A stretch of 64,000 bases of DNA. It comes from Thraustochytrium sp. TN22. Lineage: Eukaryota > Sar > Bigyra > Thraustochytrida > Thraustochytriidae. Made by a program: the position numbers and the translations under genes. Below are positions 1 to 10,221 of this stretch, piece after piece. Within the stretch, counting starts at the first letter, position 1. Every line of letters begins with the position of its first letter. The stretch is from contig JABLUY010000132.1 of assembly GCA_013306675.1 (NCBI GenBank), positions 1-64,000 on the forward strand, in the 5' to 3' direction. The notes under the pieces were generated by a model. That model searched no databases. It was not told where the DNA came from and saw nothing but the letters and a program-made list of their open reading frames with translations.

Positions 1-1
1 G

Positions 2-3
2 CA

Positions 4-34
<31 letters not shown>

Positions 35-3000
35 CAACAACAACAACAAGCGCAGACGGTGCGGACGTCGCCGACGCTGCAGGCGACATGGTCGCGGCGG
101 CGGAGGAAGCTGGTCTTCGACGCCAAGTCGGAGGCCGCGGACCGTGTGGAGGGAGAGGCCGCTCGCGCAGCGGCGGCGGTAGCGGCGGCGGCGGGGGGGA
201 GTGCGGACGAGGAGGATGCTGATGGGGCGCTTGCGGATGCGAGCCCGAGCTCGCCGAATGCGCTCCAGGTGCTGGAGCGCGTCGAGCAGGAGGAGCAGGA
301 CCGCGTGCAGGTGGACCGATTCGCGCGCGAGGAGGAGCCTCAGGAGCGCATGGTGCTGCTCTTCGACGAGGACGAGCATGAAAGCCGGCACACGGTTCAG
401 GTGCTCCAGGAGCTCGACTATCAAGTCACGTGCGCAAGCGAGCTGGAGCAGGCGCAACGCGTGTTCCAGCGGCGGCATGGCGACTTTGACCTGCTCATTA
501 TTGGGCTGCGTGGGCCGGGATACGAGACGCTGCGCTTCCTGGAGGCCATGGGCCCGGTCAAGATGCCGGTGCTGCTGACGCTGTCGCCCGGGGGCGAGCC
601 TCTTTGCGACGAGGATGAGGAGGACGCAAAGCCAGAGAGCGTGACGCCGCGGTCGCCGTACACGAGCATGAGCGAGCGCAATTTGCACTCGATGCGCACG
701 CTGTCGGCGCTCATGCCGCAGGAGAAGACGCGCGAGCTGGTGGCGGAGGCTATCGGTCTGGGCGTGAGTGCATACATGAACAAGCCGGTGCGCAAGGAGC
801 CACTGGAGCGGCGGCTGCGGGGTCTCTTGGCGCGGTTCCGCGGCGCAGCGCTGGAGTTCCAGCGCATGGTGAACTTCAGCGACCCCGACTTTAGCACCAA
901 ACAGGCGCGGCAGCTGCTTCTGGAGGAGATGGCGCGCAAGAGAGAGCGGCGTTCGTCCCTACCGCTTTCCGGTTACGTGGAAAACCCGGGCGCGACGCGC
1001 AGGGAGTCCAAGGCCGTGACCTCGGTGGACGAGGAGGGCACGAGCGTGCGCATGACCAAGTTCAACCTAGCCCTGAAGCGGTCCAAGGCGGCACAGAACG
1101 CGCGACAGCGCGTGGAGCGTCACAGCATCATGCGGCGACTCGAGTCCAGGTACACGGTACGAACCAAGGACCCTGCAAGGCGGCGCCGGAGCACAATGGC
1201 GAGCCGGCGGCGCTCCCAGTCCCCAACGAGCCCGACTCTCAGTCTCCTGGGAGCCGGCGGCAGCCCCAAAGCTGGCTCTGCGGTGGGCGCCGCGGGTCTC
1301 GGTCTCGCTGGCCTGCGCGGGTCGGTCCTGCAGCAATCGCCGAGCTGCAGTGAGGCCAAGACGAACGAGCACGCGGCCAATGAGCCAGAGAAGAAGAAGA
1401 AGAAGAAGGCGATGAGTCTGAGCGGCGGCCTTGACGCCACGCTGGCTGTGATCTCAGACTTGGCGCAGAAGAAGGTGCGCGCCGAGGGCACGCTGCCGCT
1501 GCTGCTGGACTCGCGCGGCCAGCTCAACTACATCCAGCTGCCTTGGGAGCGGCGGCGCCACGAGAAGCTGGCGCGCGACTTCGGGAGCGAACTCAGGACG
1601 GGCGCGCGCGACATCCTGCAGAGCGAGTTCCGCGAGCACGTGCCGGAAGTGAGGAGCGCCACGAGCGGGCAGCGCTTCCTGCAAAAGGGCTACGAGCTCA
1701 AGGTGGCGGGCGACCTGGCGGGCGCCATTCGCATGTACACGCGCGCTACGCTGGCCGACCAGCGATACCTAGCGGCGCACCTGTGCAGGGGCGTTGCGTA
1801 CCACCTGGTGGGCGAGAGTGAGGCGGCCATGCAGGACTTCACGCAGTGCTTGCGCATCGACCCGCGCAGCACGAGCGCGCGGTTCAACCGCGCTCTGGTC
1901 TTTGCGCACGAGGACCGGGACCGGGAGGCCATCGCGGAGCTGGACGAGGCGATTGCGATCGACCGTCAAGACGACGGCCTCCTGGCCTTTCGGGCCTTCA
2001 TCTCGCGGCGCGCGGGCGACTTTGCGCGCGCGCAGGAGGACTACAAGCGGGCCACGGAGCTGGCGATGGCTCGGCGGCGCAAGCAGGCGCAGGAAAAGGC
2101 GGCCCGTGCCGCGCGGCGGCGCGAGCGACGCCGCGAGCGGCGGCTCCGGCTCCACGGGCACCGCGGCACGCGCTCCGGCTCGGAGGGCGTGACCTCGGAC
2201 TCGGACTCGGACTCGAACTCGGACTCGGACTCGGACGCAGAGGCCGCGCACGGCCATCCTGCCGCGACTGACGCACTCGGTGGTGGCGCTGCGGATGCTT
2301 ACGCTGCTGGTGCTGGTGCTGGAGCTGCAGGGGGGGAACCTGGCCCAGGAGGCAGAAGCCACCGCAGCAGCTCTGGAGACCCAGACGAGAGTCCCGAAGC
2401 TGTGCAGCGCCGCGCGTCCATGGCCCGAGGCAACGACCCGGAGCGCAAGTGGGACACGAACTATGACGGACGCGTGGACCTGGCGGAGTTCACCTCGGCG
2501 ACGCAGCGGTGCGACAGCGTGTATGCGGAGATCTTCCTGAAGAAGTCCAGCGTGGAGCTGGCGTGCAGCAAGCCTGCGGAGCAGCGCACGCCGGCGGAGC
2601 TGGAGCTCATCTTTCGGGCGTGTCAGGAGATCACGCTCTTCCGCAAGACGCCAAAGCGATTCGTGCGCGAGCTGGCGCGTGAGGTTAAGCTAGCGAGCGT
2701 GCTACCGGGCGACTACGTGGTGCAGCAGGGTGCGCCGGCGTACAACTTCTTCGCAATCCTGGAGGGCTCGTTGGACGTGACGGTGGAGTTCTCCGAGGTG
2801 GACGCCGAGCACGTGGTGCACCACCTGTACCAGGGGGAGTACTTTGGGGAGAACGGGCTCTTGAACGAGAGCAAGCGACAGGTGAACGTGCTGGTGCCGG
2901 CCGAGGGCGACCCGGCGCTGGTCTTCGTGGTGCCCAAGGAGCTGTTTTTTCGCACGTGTCTGCACGAGTCGGTGCGCATGATCCGCGACCGCACGCGCGA

Positions 3001-3640
3001 GATCCTGCGTGGGTGCCACATCTTCGACGGCATGAGCGAGGAGGCCTTTGAGGGCCTTTGCAAGATCACGCGCGCCGTCGAGTACCAGCACAATGCGGTG
3101 ATTTTGCGCCAGGGCGAGGAGGCCTCGCGATTCTGCATTTTGGTGAGCGGGATCTGCCGCACGCTGCAGTACAACGACGCTGGCGCGAGCCTGCGCAAGC
3201 GTCTGCGCACCCTGGAGCACGCGTGTGAGCAGTTCGAGATGAGCTTTGCGGTGCATCACAAGAACGTGCAGAGCGCGCGCACCAAAGGCCGCGTGGCCCG
3301 CGCAATGGAGCTGCACCAGGAGCGGCAGCGCGAGATCGAGGCGATCCGCGCCAAGATCGCAGCCCTGGACCGCGGCGAAGTCAAGGCGGCCAAGCCCAAG
3401 CTGGCTGAGACCGGCACCATCTATCCGGGCAACATCTTCGGCGAAGAGGCGCTCCTGGACCCGTACTACGGCCGCGAGCAGTACACGGTCGTAGCGGACA
3501 CCTACATTACGCTGTTGTGCGTGCACAAGGAGCAGCTGCAGACGTACAAGCACTCGGAGATTTTGCTCGAAAAGGTGCGGCACAAGAAGAGCGTGGCCGG
3601 AGCGCTGGACAGCGGCGCGGGCTCGGGCCCCGGTATGTGA
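2..3640 (+). CDS. Pseudo-receiver / TPR / EF-hand / tandem cyclic-nucleotide-binding protein, 5' partial
   Basis: The frame is open to the left edge. It begins with a polyglutamine run (CAG then CAA codons, 2-49), so the true start is outside the window. Domains in order: a response-regulator-like fold at about 350-820 (acidic FDEDE strand, FDLLIIGL strand, NKPV lysine), Ser/Lys/Arg-rich linker, three or four TPR units at about 1675-2070, an Asp/Ser repeat near 2200-2245, one EF-hand loop DTNYDGRVDLAEF near 2450-2490, and two cyclic-nucleotide-binding domains at about 2640-2990 and 3015-3540. Each of these keeps an FGE turn (YFGENGLL, IFGEEALL) and a nearby Arg. The second carries a charged helical insert. 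The aspartate expected at the end of the third receiver strand is Gly, so phosphotransfer is unlikely. No kinase domain follows. A signalling scaffold sensing cAMP/cGMP and perhaps calcium is the best inference. Confidence 0.8.
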
Positions 3641-3645
3641 ATGTG

Positions 3646-3646
<1 letters not shown>

Positions 3647-3715
<69 letters not shown>
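3647..3715 (+). repeat. (CAG)23 trinucleotide repeat in 3' flank
   Basis: Twenty-three uninterrupted CAG units begin six bases after the stop codon of the cyclic-nucleotide protein. The repeat lies in the 3' UTR or spacer between that gene and the convergent eS24 gene. The spacer 3641-4026 holds nothing else I can name. Confidence 0.95.
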
Positions 3716-3716
<1 letters not shown>

Positions 3717-4026
3717 CAGGTTGAAAAGGAGTAAATGTTGTTGTCGTTTTTGTTGCTGCTGAAGGCCATCGGCACGAGCGAGTCGATGCTCGACAGACTC
3801 CGGCCAGAGGGGGAAGAAGAAAGAGTCAGGGGTGGTGGTGGACCTCGACGCGGGGTGGCGGGCGCCGTGGAGCCGCGCCGCAGAGCGAGCCCCTTGCCGC
3901 CTACAGACAAGAGCAGGCCGGGCGCGTCGCCGCCCCCTCGCGCGCGCGAGCGCCCATGTGTCGTCGAGGGAGGCTGGTGGACCAATAAGACATCGGCGAG
4001 ACGAAGAAGACGCCACGCGCCGCCGC

Positions 4027-4437
4027 TTACTCGGCGCGCTTCGCCTTCTTGCGGGCCAGGCGGCGGCCGACACCGCGCACCTTCTTGGCGCGGTTCTTGG
4101 CCTCCTTGATACCCTTGCGGCCCTTCTTGGTCGGCTTCTCGACGAGGCCGAGGCGCACGAGCGTGTGCTTGGCGTGCAGCGCCTTGGCGTCCTCCACCGT
4201 GTTGTAGATGCAGCAGAAGCCCGTGGACTTGCCGCCGCCGTAGGCGTACTTGAAGTTGAACAGGATGATCGCGTCCTGCTCCTTGACCTTGAACATCTTG
4301 GCCAGCTTCTCCTTCATCTCCGCCTTGGACACGCACGCGCGCCCCGGGTGCAGCACGTCCACCACGAACTGCCGCCGCGCCATCAGCGGGTTCGCCACGA
4401 ACTTGCGCGTGCGGATCGTCACCGCGTTGCCCGACAT
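4027..4437 (-). CDS. RPS24: 40S ribosomal protein eS24
   Basis: A 136-residue single-exon protein. It opens [18 protein letters not shown] and continues with a VDVLHPG turn, a [14 protein letters not shown] segment, a YGGGKSTGF loop and a basic Lys/Arg-rich tail. This is the full plan and usual length of eukaryotic eS24, a small-subunit ribosomal protein. The frame stays open upstream to a further ATG at 4572, but those 45 residues are low-complexity Gly/Arg and absent from the family, so the start at 4437 is chosen. It is convergent with the cyclic-nucleotide gene. Identification is very secure. Confidence 0.96.
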   Translation of the reverse strand: MSGNAVTIRTRKFVANPLMARRQFVVDVLHPGRACVSKAEMKEKLAKMFKVKEQDAIILFNFKYAYGGGKSTGFCCIYNTVEDAKALHAKHTLVRLGLVEKPTKKGRKGIKEAKNRAKKVRGVGRRLARKKAKRAE

Positions 4438-5092
4438 CCTGCCCGCCCGCGACGCGACTCCGCCTCCGCTGCTCCTCGCTTCGACTCGGACCTGCCTGCC
4501 GCCGCGCCCTGCTCGCCTCTCTCTGCCGCCTGCTCCTCCCTCTGCCTGCCTGCCTCCCAGCCTCCCGCCCACCCACCTTCTGCGCCGCTCACCACCCGCC
4601 CCCGGAACGCGCCGCCGGAACCGCCCGGAACAAGCCCTACCCTAGTTTGCCCGCTGGCGGTGACTAGTCACGCCCTGGCCCGCCGCGCGCCGCGTTTCGG
4701 ACGCGGCCGACGCGGTTTCGGACGGTCGCGGACGGCGCGGACGCGGGGGGGCGGGGACGGGGAGTGCGAGCGGGGAGGGGGTGCGCGAGTGCGCACCTGC
4801 GACGGTTAGGTTAGGCCTGCCTAGGGCGGGGGCTCGGGCCGGGGGGACTGATGATCGCAAGGCGAGCAGCGAGCAGCCAGGGCAGGAGCTGGCCCGCGGC
4901 GCCACGCTCACTGGCAGCCTGGCGAGGGGGCGGGAGCATGAATGCGAGCGGGGCTGCGTTGCTGCGAGGCAAGCGAGAAGGAAGGGCGCAAAGAATAGCC
5001 GGCAAGGCCTGGCTGTCCGCTGCTTGCAATGATCTTTCTCAGGCTGGCTGGAGGCGCAGATACGCGAGATCGACGACCAGCACGGCTTGAGA

Positions 5093-5260
5093 GGCTTGAG
5101 CAAGCGCGAAGCGAGACCCGAGGGGAGATTTCGAGGTTGGTTCGCAGCAGAGAACACTCTTGCTCTGTGTTTCGCTGGCTTGAGCAAGCGCGAAGCGAGA
5201 CCCGAGGGGAAATTTGGAGGTTGGTTCGCAGCAGAGAACACTCTTGCTCTGTGTTTCGCT
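5093..5260. repeat. 84-bp tandem duplication
   Basis: Two adjacent copies, 5093-5176 and 5177-5260, start around GCTTGAGCAAGCGCGAAGCG and end around GTGTTTCGCTG. Only a few bases differ, so the duplication is recent. The period is a multiple of three, so frames pass through it, but no coding role is evident. Confidence 0.9.
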
Positions 5261-5295
5261 GCCTTCTACGATAGATAAGCTGATGGCTGCGCCAC

Positions 5296-5311
5296 GCTAG
5301 CTAGCTAGCTA
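5296..5311. repeat. (GCTA)4 array
   Basis: A perfect GCTA tetranucleotide array 15 bases beyond the stop of the RCC1-permease gene. Similar GCTA runs recur near several gene ends in the window. Confidence 0.85.
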
Positions 5312-5326
5312 CTGGAGAGGCCTCTT

Positions 5327-8300
5327 TTAGAAGCGGGGCTTCTCTGGCGAGGACATGGTGGTGGACGCGTAGCTGGGGCGGCGGTCGCCAAAGTGGAGCG
5401 GGGTGCTCTCCGAAGCGCTGCCGGAGCGCTGGTGGTGGTGCTGCTGGAAGCTGCCGTGGTCGCTGCCGGCGCCGTGGCTACTGCCGTCCTCGTCGTCCTC
5501 GTCGCCGTCGAAGGAGGCGGTGTAGTTGAGGGCGGTGCGCGTGGACTGCGGCGCGTCGAAGTAGTCGTGGCGCGTGGCGGCCTTGCGCGAGCGAAAGAAG
5601 CGGCGGAAGCGGCGCACGAGGCGCTCGGCGGCGCCGTCGCCCTCGCGCAGCTGGAAGAGCATAAGCATGAGGGCAGCGCCGGTATAGGCGAAGGCGTACT
5701 TGAGCGGGAAGTTGCCGATGGTGCGCGCGGGGAGACCGTAGGAAGAGGAGATGCCGTGCTCGTCGAGCTCGAAGGAGTGCACGGCGCCGACGAAGGAGAG
5801 GACGGCGGCCACAAGCATCCACATGGCGGCGTTGAAGAACTGGCGGTCGATGATCTCGACAAGCGCGCTGGAGAGGAAGATGGAGGAGAGCAGGTAGCCG
5901 CGGGAGAGCGCAATGAGGCCGAAGACGTAAACGCCGTTGGCCTCGAGGTTCTCCATGACCTTGTTGAAGGGCACGTGGACGTCAGCAGCGGGCACATCCA
6001 AGGAGGCCGGGTGCGAGAGCACGGAGCCGCAGGCCGGGACAACGGCCTGAATGTATTGCAGGCCCCAGGAGGCGAGCGCGGGCAGCAGGCCGAGCGCCAC
6101 GGCGGCGGCGTGGGACTTGGAGGAGCTGGCCTCCATCTCGTACTCGTCGTCGCGGTCAAAGGCCTGGGCGGTGACGACGATGCCGATCCACATGAGGATG
6201 CCGACGCCGGCCACCTCCGGGACGACCGTCATGACTGCCGAAGTGCCGTTGAAGAGGCCGAGCAGCAGGACGCCGATCGCGCTAATGTAGCTGTAGCCGC
6301 CGGAGGCGCCCATGCTCTTGAAGGCGCCGTGACCGATGTAGATGCAGGTCGGGAAGGGGCAGCCGAGCAGGGAGCCGAGGATGGTGATGACGGCGTCGAG
6401 CGCCAGCCCCTGGCGGATGCTGTAGTCGTCGCCGACGGCCTTGGCGCCCTCGAGGCAGGACAGGTTGGTGACGATGTTGACGATGAGCATGGGCACCACG
6501 ACGGTGAGGTACGGCCAGGTGCGCGAGTCAAAGAGCGCGTGCACGACCTCGGGCAGCGAGGACGACGCCACGTAAAAGCCGGCGCCGCCGTTGACGGAGC
6601 CGGACGACGCCGGGTTGCCCTCCGAGGCCGGGTCCATGAGCTGAATGTCCCAGGCGCGCGCCACGGCCACGATGATGGAGCCGAGCACGAGCGCCAGCAG
6701 GCCTGCAGGAATCTTGTACGGGAGCTGCACGTTGGAGCCGTAGCAGACGAGGATGACGGCCATGGGGATGATGCCGACGGCCGGGTTGGAGAAGATTTGC
6801 ACGGTAAAGGTCATGGCGATGAAGGTGAGCGAGACGCCGGCCATGGCCGCCATCATGGCGGCACGGGGCACGAGCTTGCGGATCTGCTCGACGAGGAAGA
6901 CGCTGGGCAGCTCCAGCACGCCAAGCGCAAAGCAGCAGGCCAGGCCCGTGCGGTAGGCGAGCTCGGCGTCGCCCGTCTTCTCGAAGACGGGCGCCATGAT
7001 GAGCATGGTGAAGGCGAAAAAGAGCACCGTGTTGATGCCGTGCGGCAGCGCGGTAAAGTCCTCGCCCTGCGCGCGGCGCGCCTTGGCGTCGGCCCAGGCG
7101 CCAAAGAGCACGTTGCTCAGGCATACGGTGAGCGTGGCGCCCGGGACGATCTTGCCGATGACCATGTCCTGCTCCACGCCGACGCGGATGCGCATGGAGC
7201 TGAGCAGGTTGAGCAGCAGGATGAGCGTGTTGAGAAACTGCGCGAAGCCGGCGTCCAGGTTGCCGTAGGTGAAGACGCCGCCCAGCAGGTCCCGCACGCG
7301 GTCGAAGCGCTCGCCGGACGGCAGGCACCAGTACGTGCTGGTGTTCTTGCTCAGCTTCTCACGATGACGGTCGGCAAGAAACTGCGAGGATGGCGACCGC
7401 GGGATGTACGGGTGCATCTCGCTGCCCATGTCGTCGTCCTCCGCGTGGATCTTGTCCGCCAGGACGGCCACCGAGTGCGACCAGCCGGCCGCCACCAGCG
7501 CGGCGTCGCGGCCGAAGCACTTGACGCGCAGCGGCGTCGTCTGGTCCGAGAAGGTCGTGCCAGCGCCAAGCTGGCCGTCGTCGTTGCGGCCCCACGCAAA
7601 CATGCGCTTGGCGCCGTCGCTCTCACGCTGCACGATGGCGATCGTGTGCCGGCCGCCGCCGCACACGCTCACCACCGAGTTCGGCAGCGAGCGCACCAGG
7701 ACAGGCTCCAGGGCCATGGACGCGCCGGGGGTCTCGACGCCGAGCTGGCCGTACTGGTTCCAGCCGAACGCAAAGAGGTTCGAGAACTCCTCCTCCTCGT
7801 TCGGGTCGAAGGACGTCAGCACCGCCAGGCTGTGCCGGTAGCCGCAGGCGATCTGCGAGATGCGCACGCGCTGCGTCGAGCGGATGGGTGCCGGAAAGTA
7901 CACGGGCGTCGGCTCGGTCCGCGTCTTGCGCTCGCCGTTGCCCAGCTGTCCGTAGGTGCCCCAGCCAAAGGCGAACAGCTGGTTGCTCATGTACCGCGGC
8001 ACGGTGATCTCCGCGTTCACGTGCACGTCATCCACCAGCACGAGCGTGTGCCGCGACCCGCACGCCACGTCCGCCACCTCCTCGAGGTTTGGCAGCCGCC
8101 GCGGCTCCAGCACGGTGTCCTCCGTGCCGAGGCCCGTGGCGCCGTCGTCGTTGTCGCCCCACGCGTACATGTACCCGCGCTCGCACACCGCCACGGAATG
8201 CACGCGGCCGCACGCGATCTTGCTCACGCGCACGCCCTCCTCGATGAAGGTCGTCACCTCCGTCGGCGTCTTGCATGGCTGCCGGTGGCCCAGGCCGAGC

Positions 8301-8860
8301 TGGCCTTCGTCGTTGCTGTGGAGAGGGAGAGAGCGAGAGAGCGAGTGCACAAGTCAGCCTCGGCGGTCTCCACGCCGTCGCATACCTTGGGAGGAAGTCA
8401 ACGTACCGGCCCCACGAGTACACCTTGCCCTCCGCGGAGAGCGCCAGCGTATGCGCGCCGCGCGCCGCGATGCTCACGATGCGCACAGCCTCCAAGGCCT
8501 GCACGAGCCGCGGCACGGCCGCGAGAGCCGCGCCCTTGGCGTGGCCCAGCTGGAAGTCATCGCCTGCGCGTGTGCGTGCATTGCGCTTGCGCGTCAGCCT
8601 CGGGTGCAAGTCTGCATTCCTGTTAGCCCCAGAATTCACGTACCGCGGCCCCACGAGTAGACGTTGCCCTCCTTGGAGAGCACCACCGTGTACCTGCTGC
8701 CGCAAGCGATCTGCACGATGACGCTGCCCTCGAGCGTCGTGACCACCTGCGGCACGACGCGGATCTCCGTGTCGCCCAGACCCAGCTGGTGGTTCTGGTT
8801 CCATCCGAACGAGACGGTCGTCATGGTGGCGATCTCGTCCGCCTCGGCGTCCTGGTCCAA
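5327..8860 (-). CDS. Seven-repeat RCC1 propeller fused to NCS2-type nucleobase permease
   Basis: Three exons: 8644-8860, 8407-8563 and 5327-8315 (1120 residues). Both donors read GTACGT, acceptors end CAG, and phases join cleanly. Residues about 14-413 form seven RCC1 repeats, each with a C/A-G-x-x-H core and a Y/F-x-W/FGW-type strand (YSWGRG, YAWGDN, FAFGWN, FAWGRN), enough for a closed seven-blade propeller. From about 465 to 1000 comes a polytopic permease with the ALPHGINTV signature and LVPRAAMMA region of NCS2 (xanthine/uracil-type) carriers. The last 110 residues are Ser/His/Asp-rich and probably cytoplasmic. NCS2 proteins carry nucleobases with protons or sodium; the exact substrate here is unknown. 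One uninterrupted 2989-bp exon spans the last repeats and the whole permease, so the fusion is genuine. Both introns fall inside RCC1 repeats. Confidence 0.85.
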
Positions 8861-9095
8861 GACGCTGCCCTAGCGAGCTAGCACTGCACTCTATCCTCGC
8901 TCCAGCCAACGGCCGCCGGTCTTGGCCAGGCCGGCCGTCGCCACGCGAGTCGGGTTCGGGCCGCGCCGCGCCGCTGCTCGACCCGCCGCCGAGCGAGCGA
9001 GCGCGCGCGCGCGAGCAAGCGAGCGCCGCGCGCCGGTTCTGGGTCTGCGCAGGCGGCCGCTGAGCTGAGCTGCCGCCTGGCCCGGTTGGGGTGGC

Positions 9096-9117
9096 GAGAG
9101 AGAGAGAGAGAGAGAGA
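9096..9117. repeat. (GA)n dinucleotide repeat
   Basis: Eleven GA units, roughly 235 bases upstream of the RCC1-permease start (minus strand). Confidence 0.9.
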
Positions 9118-9225
9118 TGCGCCGCCGCGACGAAGCCGCTGCTTCCTTCCTGCTCCAGGGCGGAAGATTATTGCTGGCCCAGCCGCGCCGCCGCTGGCGT
9201 CTGCCGCGGGCCCGCGGCCGCGGCC

Positions 9226-9267
9226 GTCACGTCACGTCACGTCACGCCACGCCACGCCACGCCACGC
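9226..9267. repeat. Pentanucleotide repeat GTCAC then GCCAC
   Basis: Tandem GTCAC units change to GCCAC units in the same phase, suggesting one array with a spreading point change. No gene overlaps it. Confidence 0.85.
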
Positions 9268-9869
9268 GCTGCTCAGGCTGGCTGGACGCCTGGCCGGCGC
9301 CGAGGCCCTGGTCGCCGCGGCCGCGGAGGAGCGAGGACGAGGCGACGGAAGAGGCGGAGGAGCGGGAGGGCCCGTGCTGCGCGGAAAGGACGCCCGTCGC
9401 GGTGCGACGCCTGCGCCGCGCGAGCCTGGTCCCACGCCGCGCTGCGCTGCGCTGCGCTACCGTGACGCTGCGCCGCTGCGCTGCGCCGCTGCGCTGCGCC
9501 GCTGCGCCGCGTGTACGAGCCGGCTGGGACGATTTCGGATTTGAATTCAAATTGTGTTTTGCGTGCATGTAGTAGAGACGTGATGTGAGCCAGCCACTGC
9601 ACAGCCTGCAACGCAACGGGCAGTTGCGATTGACCTGCCTCAGAGCCTCGATCATTCATCACGATCAGATCATCACTGGCAGCGCTGCAGCGCAGCCTCT
9701 GCGGCCAGCCCCGCCCCGTGCCGTGCGTGCTCCGTGGCGTGACGGCTGCCTTGCTCGCTCGCTCGCTCGCTCGCTCGCGCTGCCAGCGGCGCGGCGCGGG
9801 GCGACTTGAGCCGGCGGGTCCACCGGGGGCCAACGGCAGCGCGTCCAGGAGGCCTACATTGATCAGCGG

Positions 9870-9911
9870 CGGTTAATCTTTCTGGCACGCCGGTTAATCT
9901 TACTGGCGCGC
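9870..9911. repeat. Two 21-bp direct repeats (CGGTTAATCTT core)
   Basis: Adjacent copies differ at a few positions. An inverted GGCACGCC/GGCGTGCC pair brackets the second copy, so the DNA can also fold. Function unknown. Confidence 0.75.
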
Positions 9912-10146
9912 CGGCGTGCCACAGTGGAAGAGGTCGGTGTACCTAGCTAGCAGCCAACGGTGCCGGGGCTTGGCGATGGCCAATCTTGGCCTCACTGTCA
10001 GATTGCACCGCCGCCAGCGCACATTGCGCCGCACAAGGGGCTCTTTCATTGGTGGCAACAAGCGTGGACAGGGAAGAGATGGGGACTATGGAATCAGTGC
10101 TGTAGATAGCAAGCAGGCTAGGCCTAGTGGATAGATAGAGAGAGGG

Positions 10147-10203
10147 CTCTCCCTCTCTCTCTCTCTTTCTCTCTCTCGCACTCGCACTCGCTCGCTCGCT
10201 CGG
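10147..10203. repeat. Pyrimidine tract (CT)n grading into (GCTC)n
   Basis: A CT-rich run followed by CGCACTCGCACTCGCTCG-type units, ending 18 bases beyond the stop of the RMND1-like gene. Confidence 0.85.
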
Positions 10204-10221
10204 TTATGCTCAGCTCGGCGG

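Larger units (their letters stand above)
4438..5326. other. Spacer between eS24 and the RCC1-permease gene
   Basis: This holds the upstream region of eS24 and the 3' flank of the RCC1-permease gene. It contains an 84-bp tandem duplication (5093-5260) and a (GCTA)4 array (5296-5311), both listed separately. Open frames here are low-complexity and I support none as a gene. Confidence 0.6.
8861..10221. other. Spacer upstream of the RCC1-permease gene
   Basis: About 1.4 kb without a supportable gene. It includes (GA)n at 9096-9117, a GTCAC/GCCAC pentamer run at 9226-9267, CTGCG-type repeats at about 9441-9512, two 21-bp copies around CGGTTAATCTT (9870-9890, 9891-9911), CTAGCTAGC at 9943-9951 and a pyrimidine tract at 10147-10203. 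It probably holds the promoter of the RCC1-permease gene and the 3' end of the RMND1-like gene. Confidence 0.6.

Noticed and set aside
3633-3640. GGTATGTG at the end of the cyclic-nucleotide gene as a splice donor
   Set aside because: It resembles a donor, but the TGA lies in frame just after the second domain and only a CAG repeat and the eS24 gene follow.
5393-8626. 1077-codon plus-strand frame opposite the RCC1-permease
   Set aside because: Composition is His/Asp/Arg-rich with no domain, as expected for an antisense shadow; the minus strand carries clear families.
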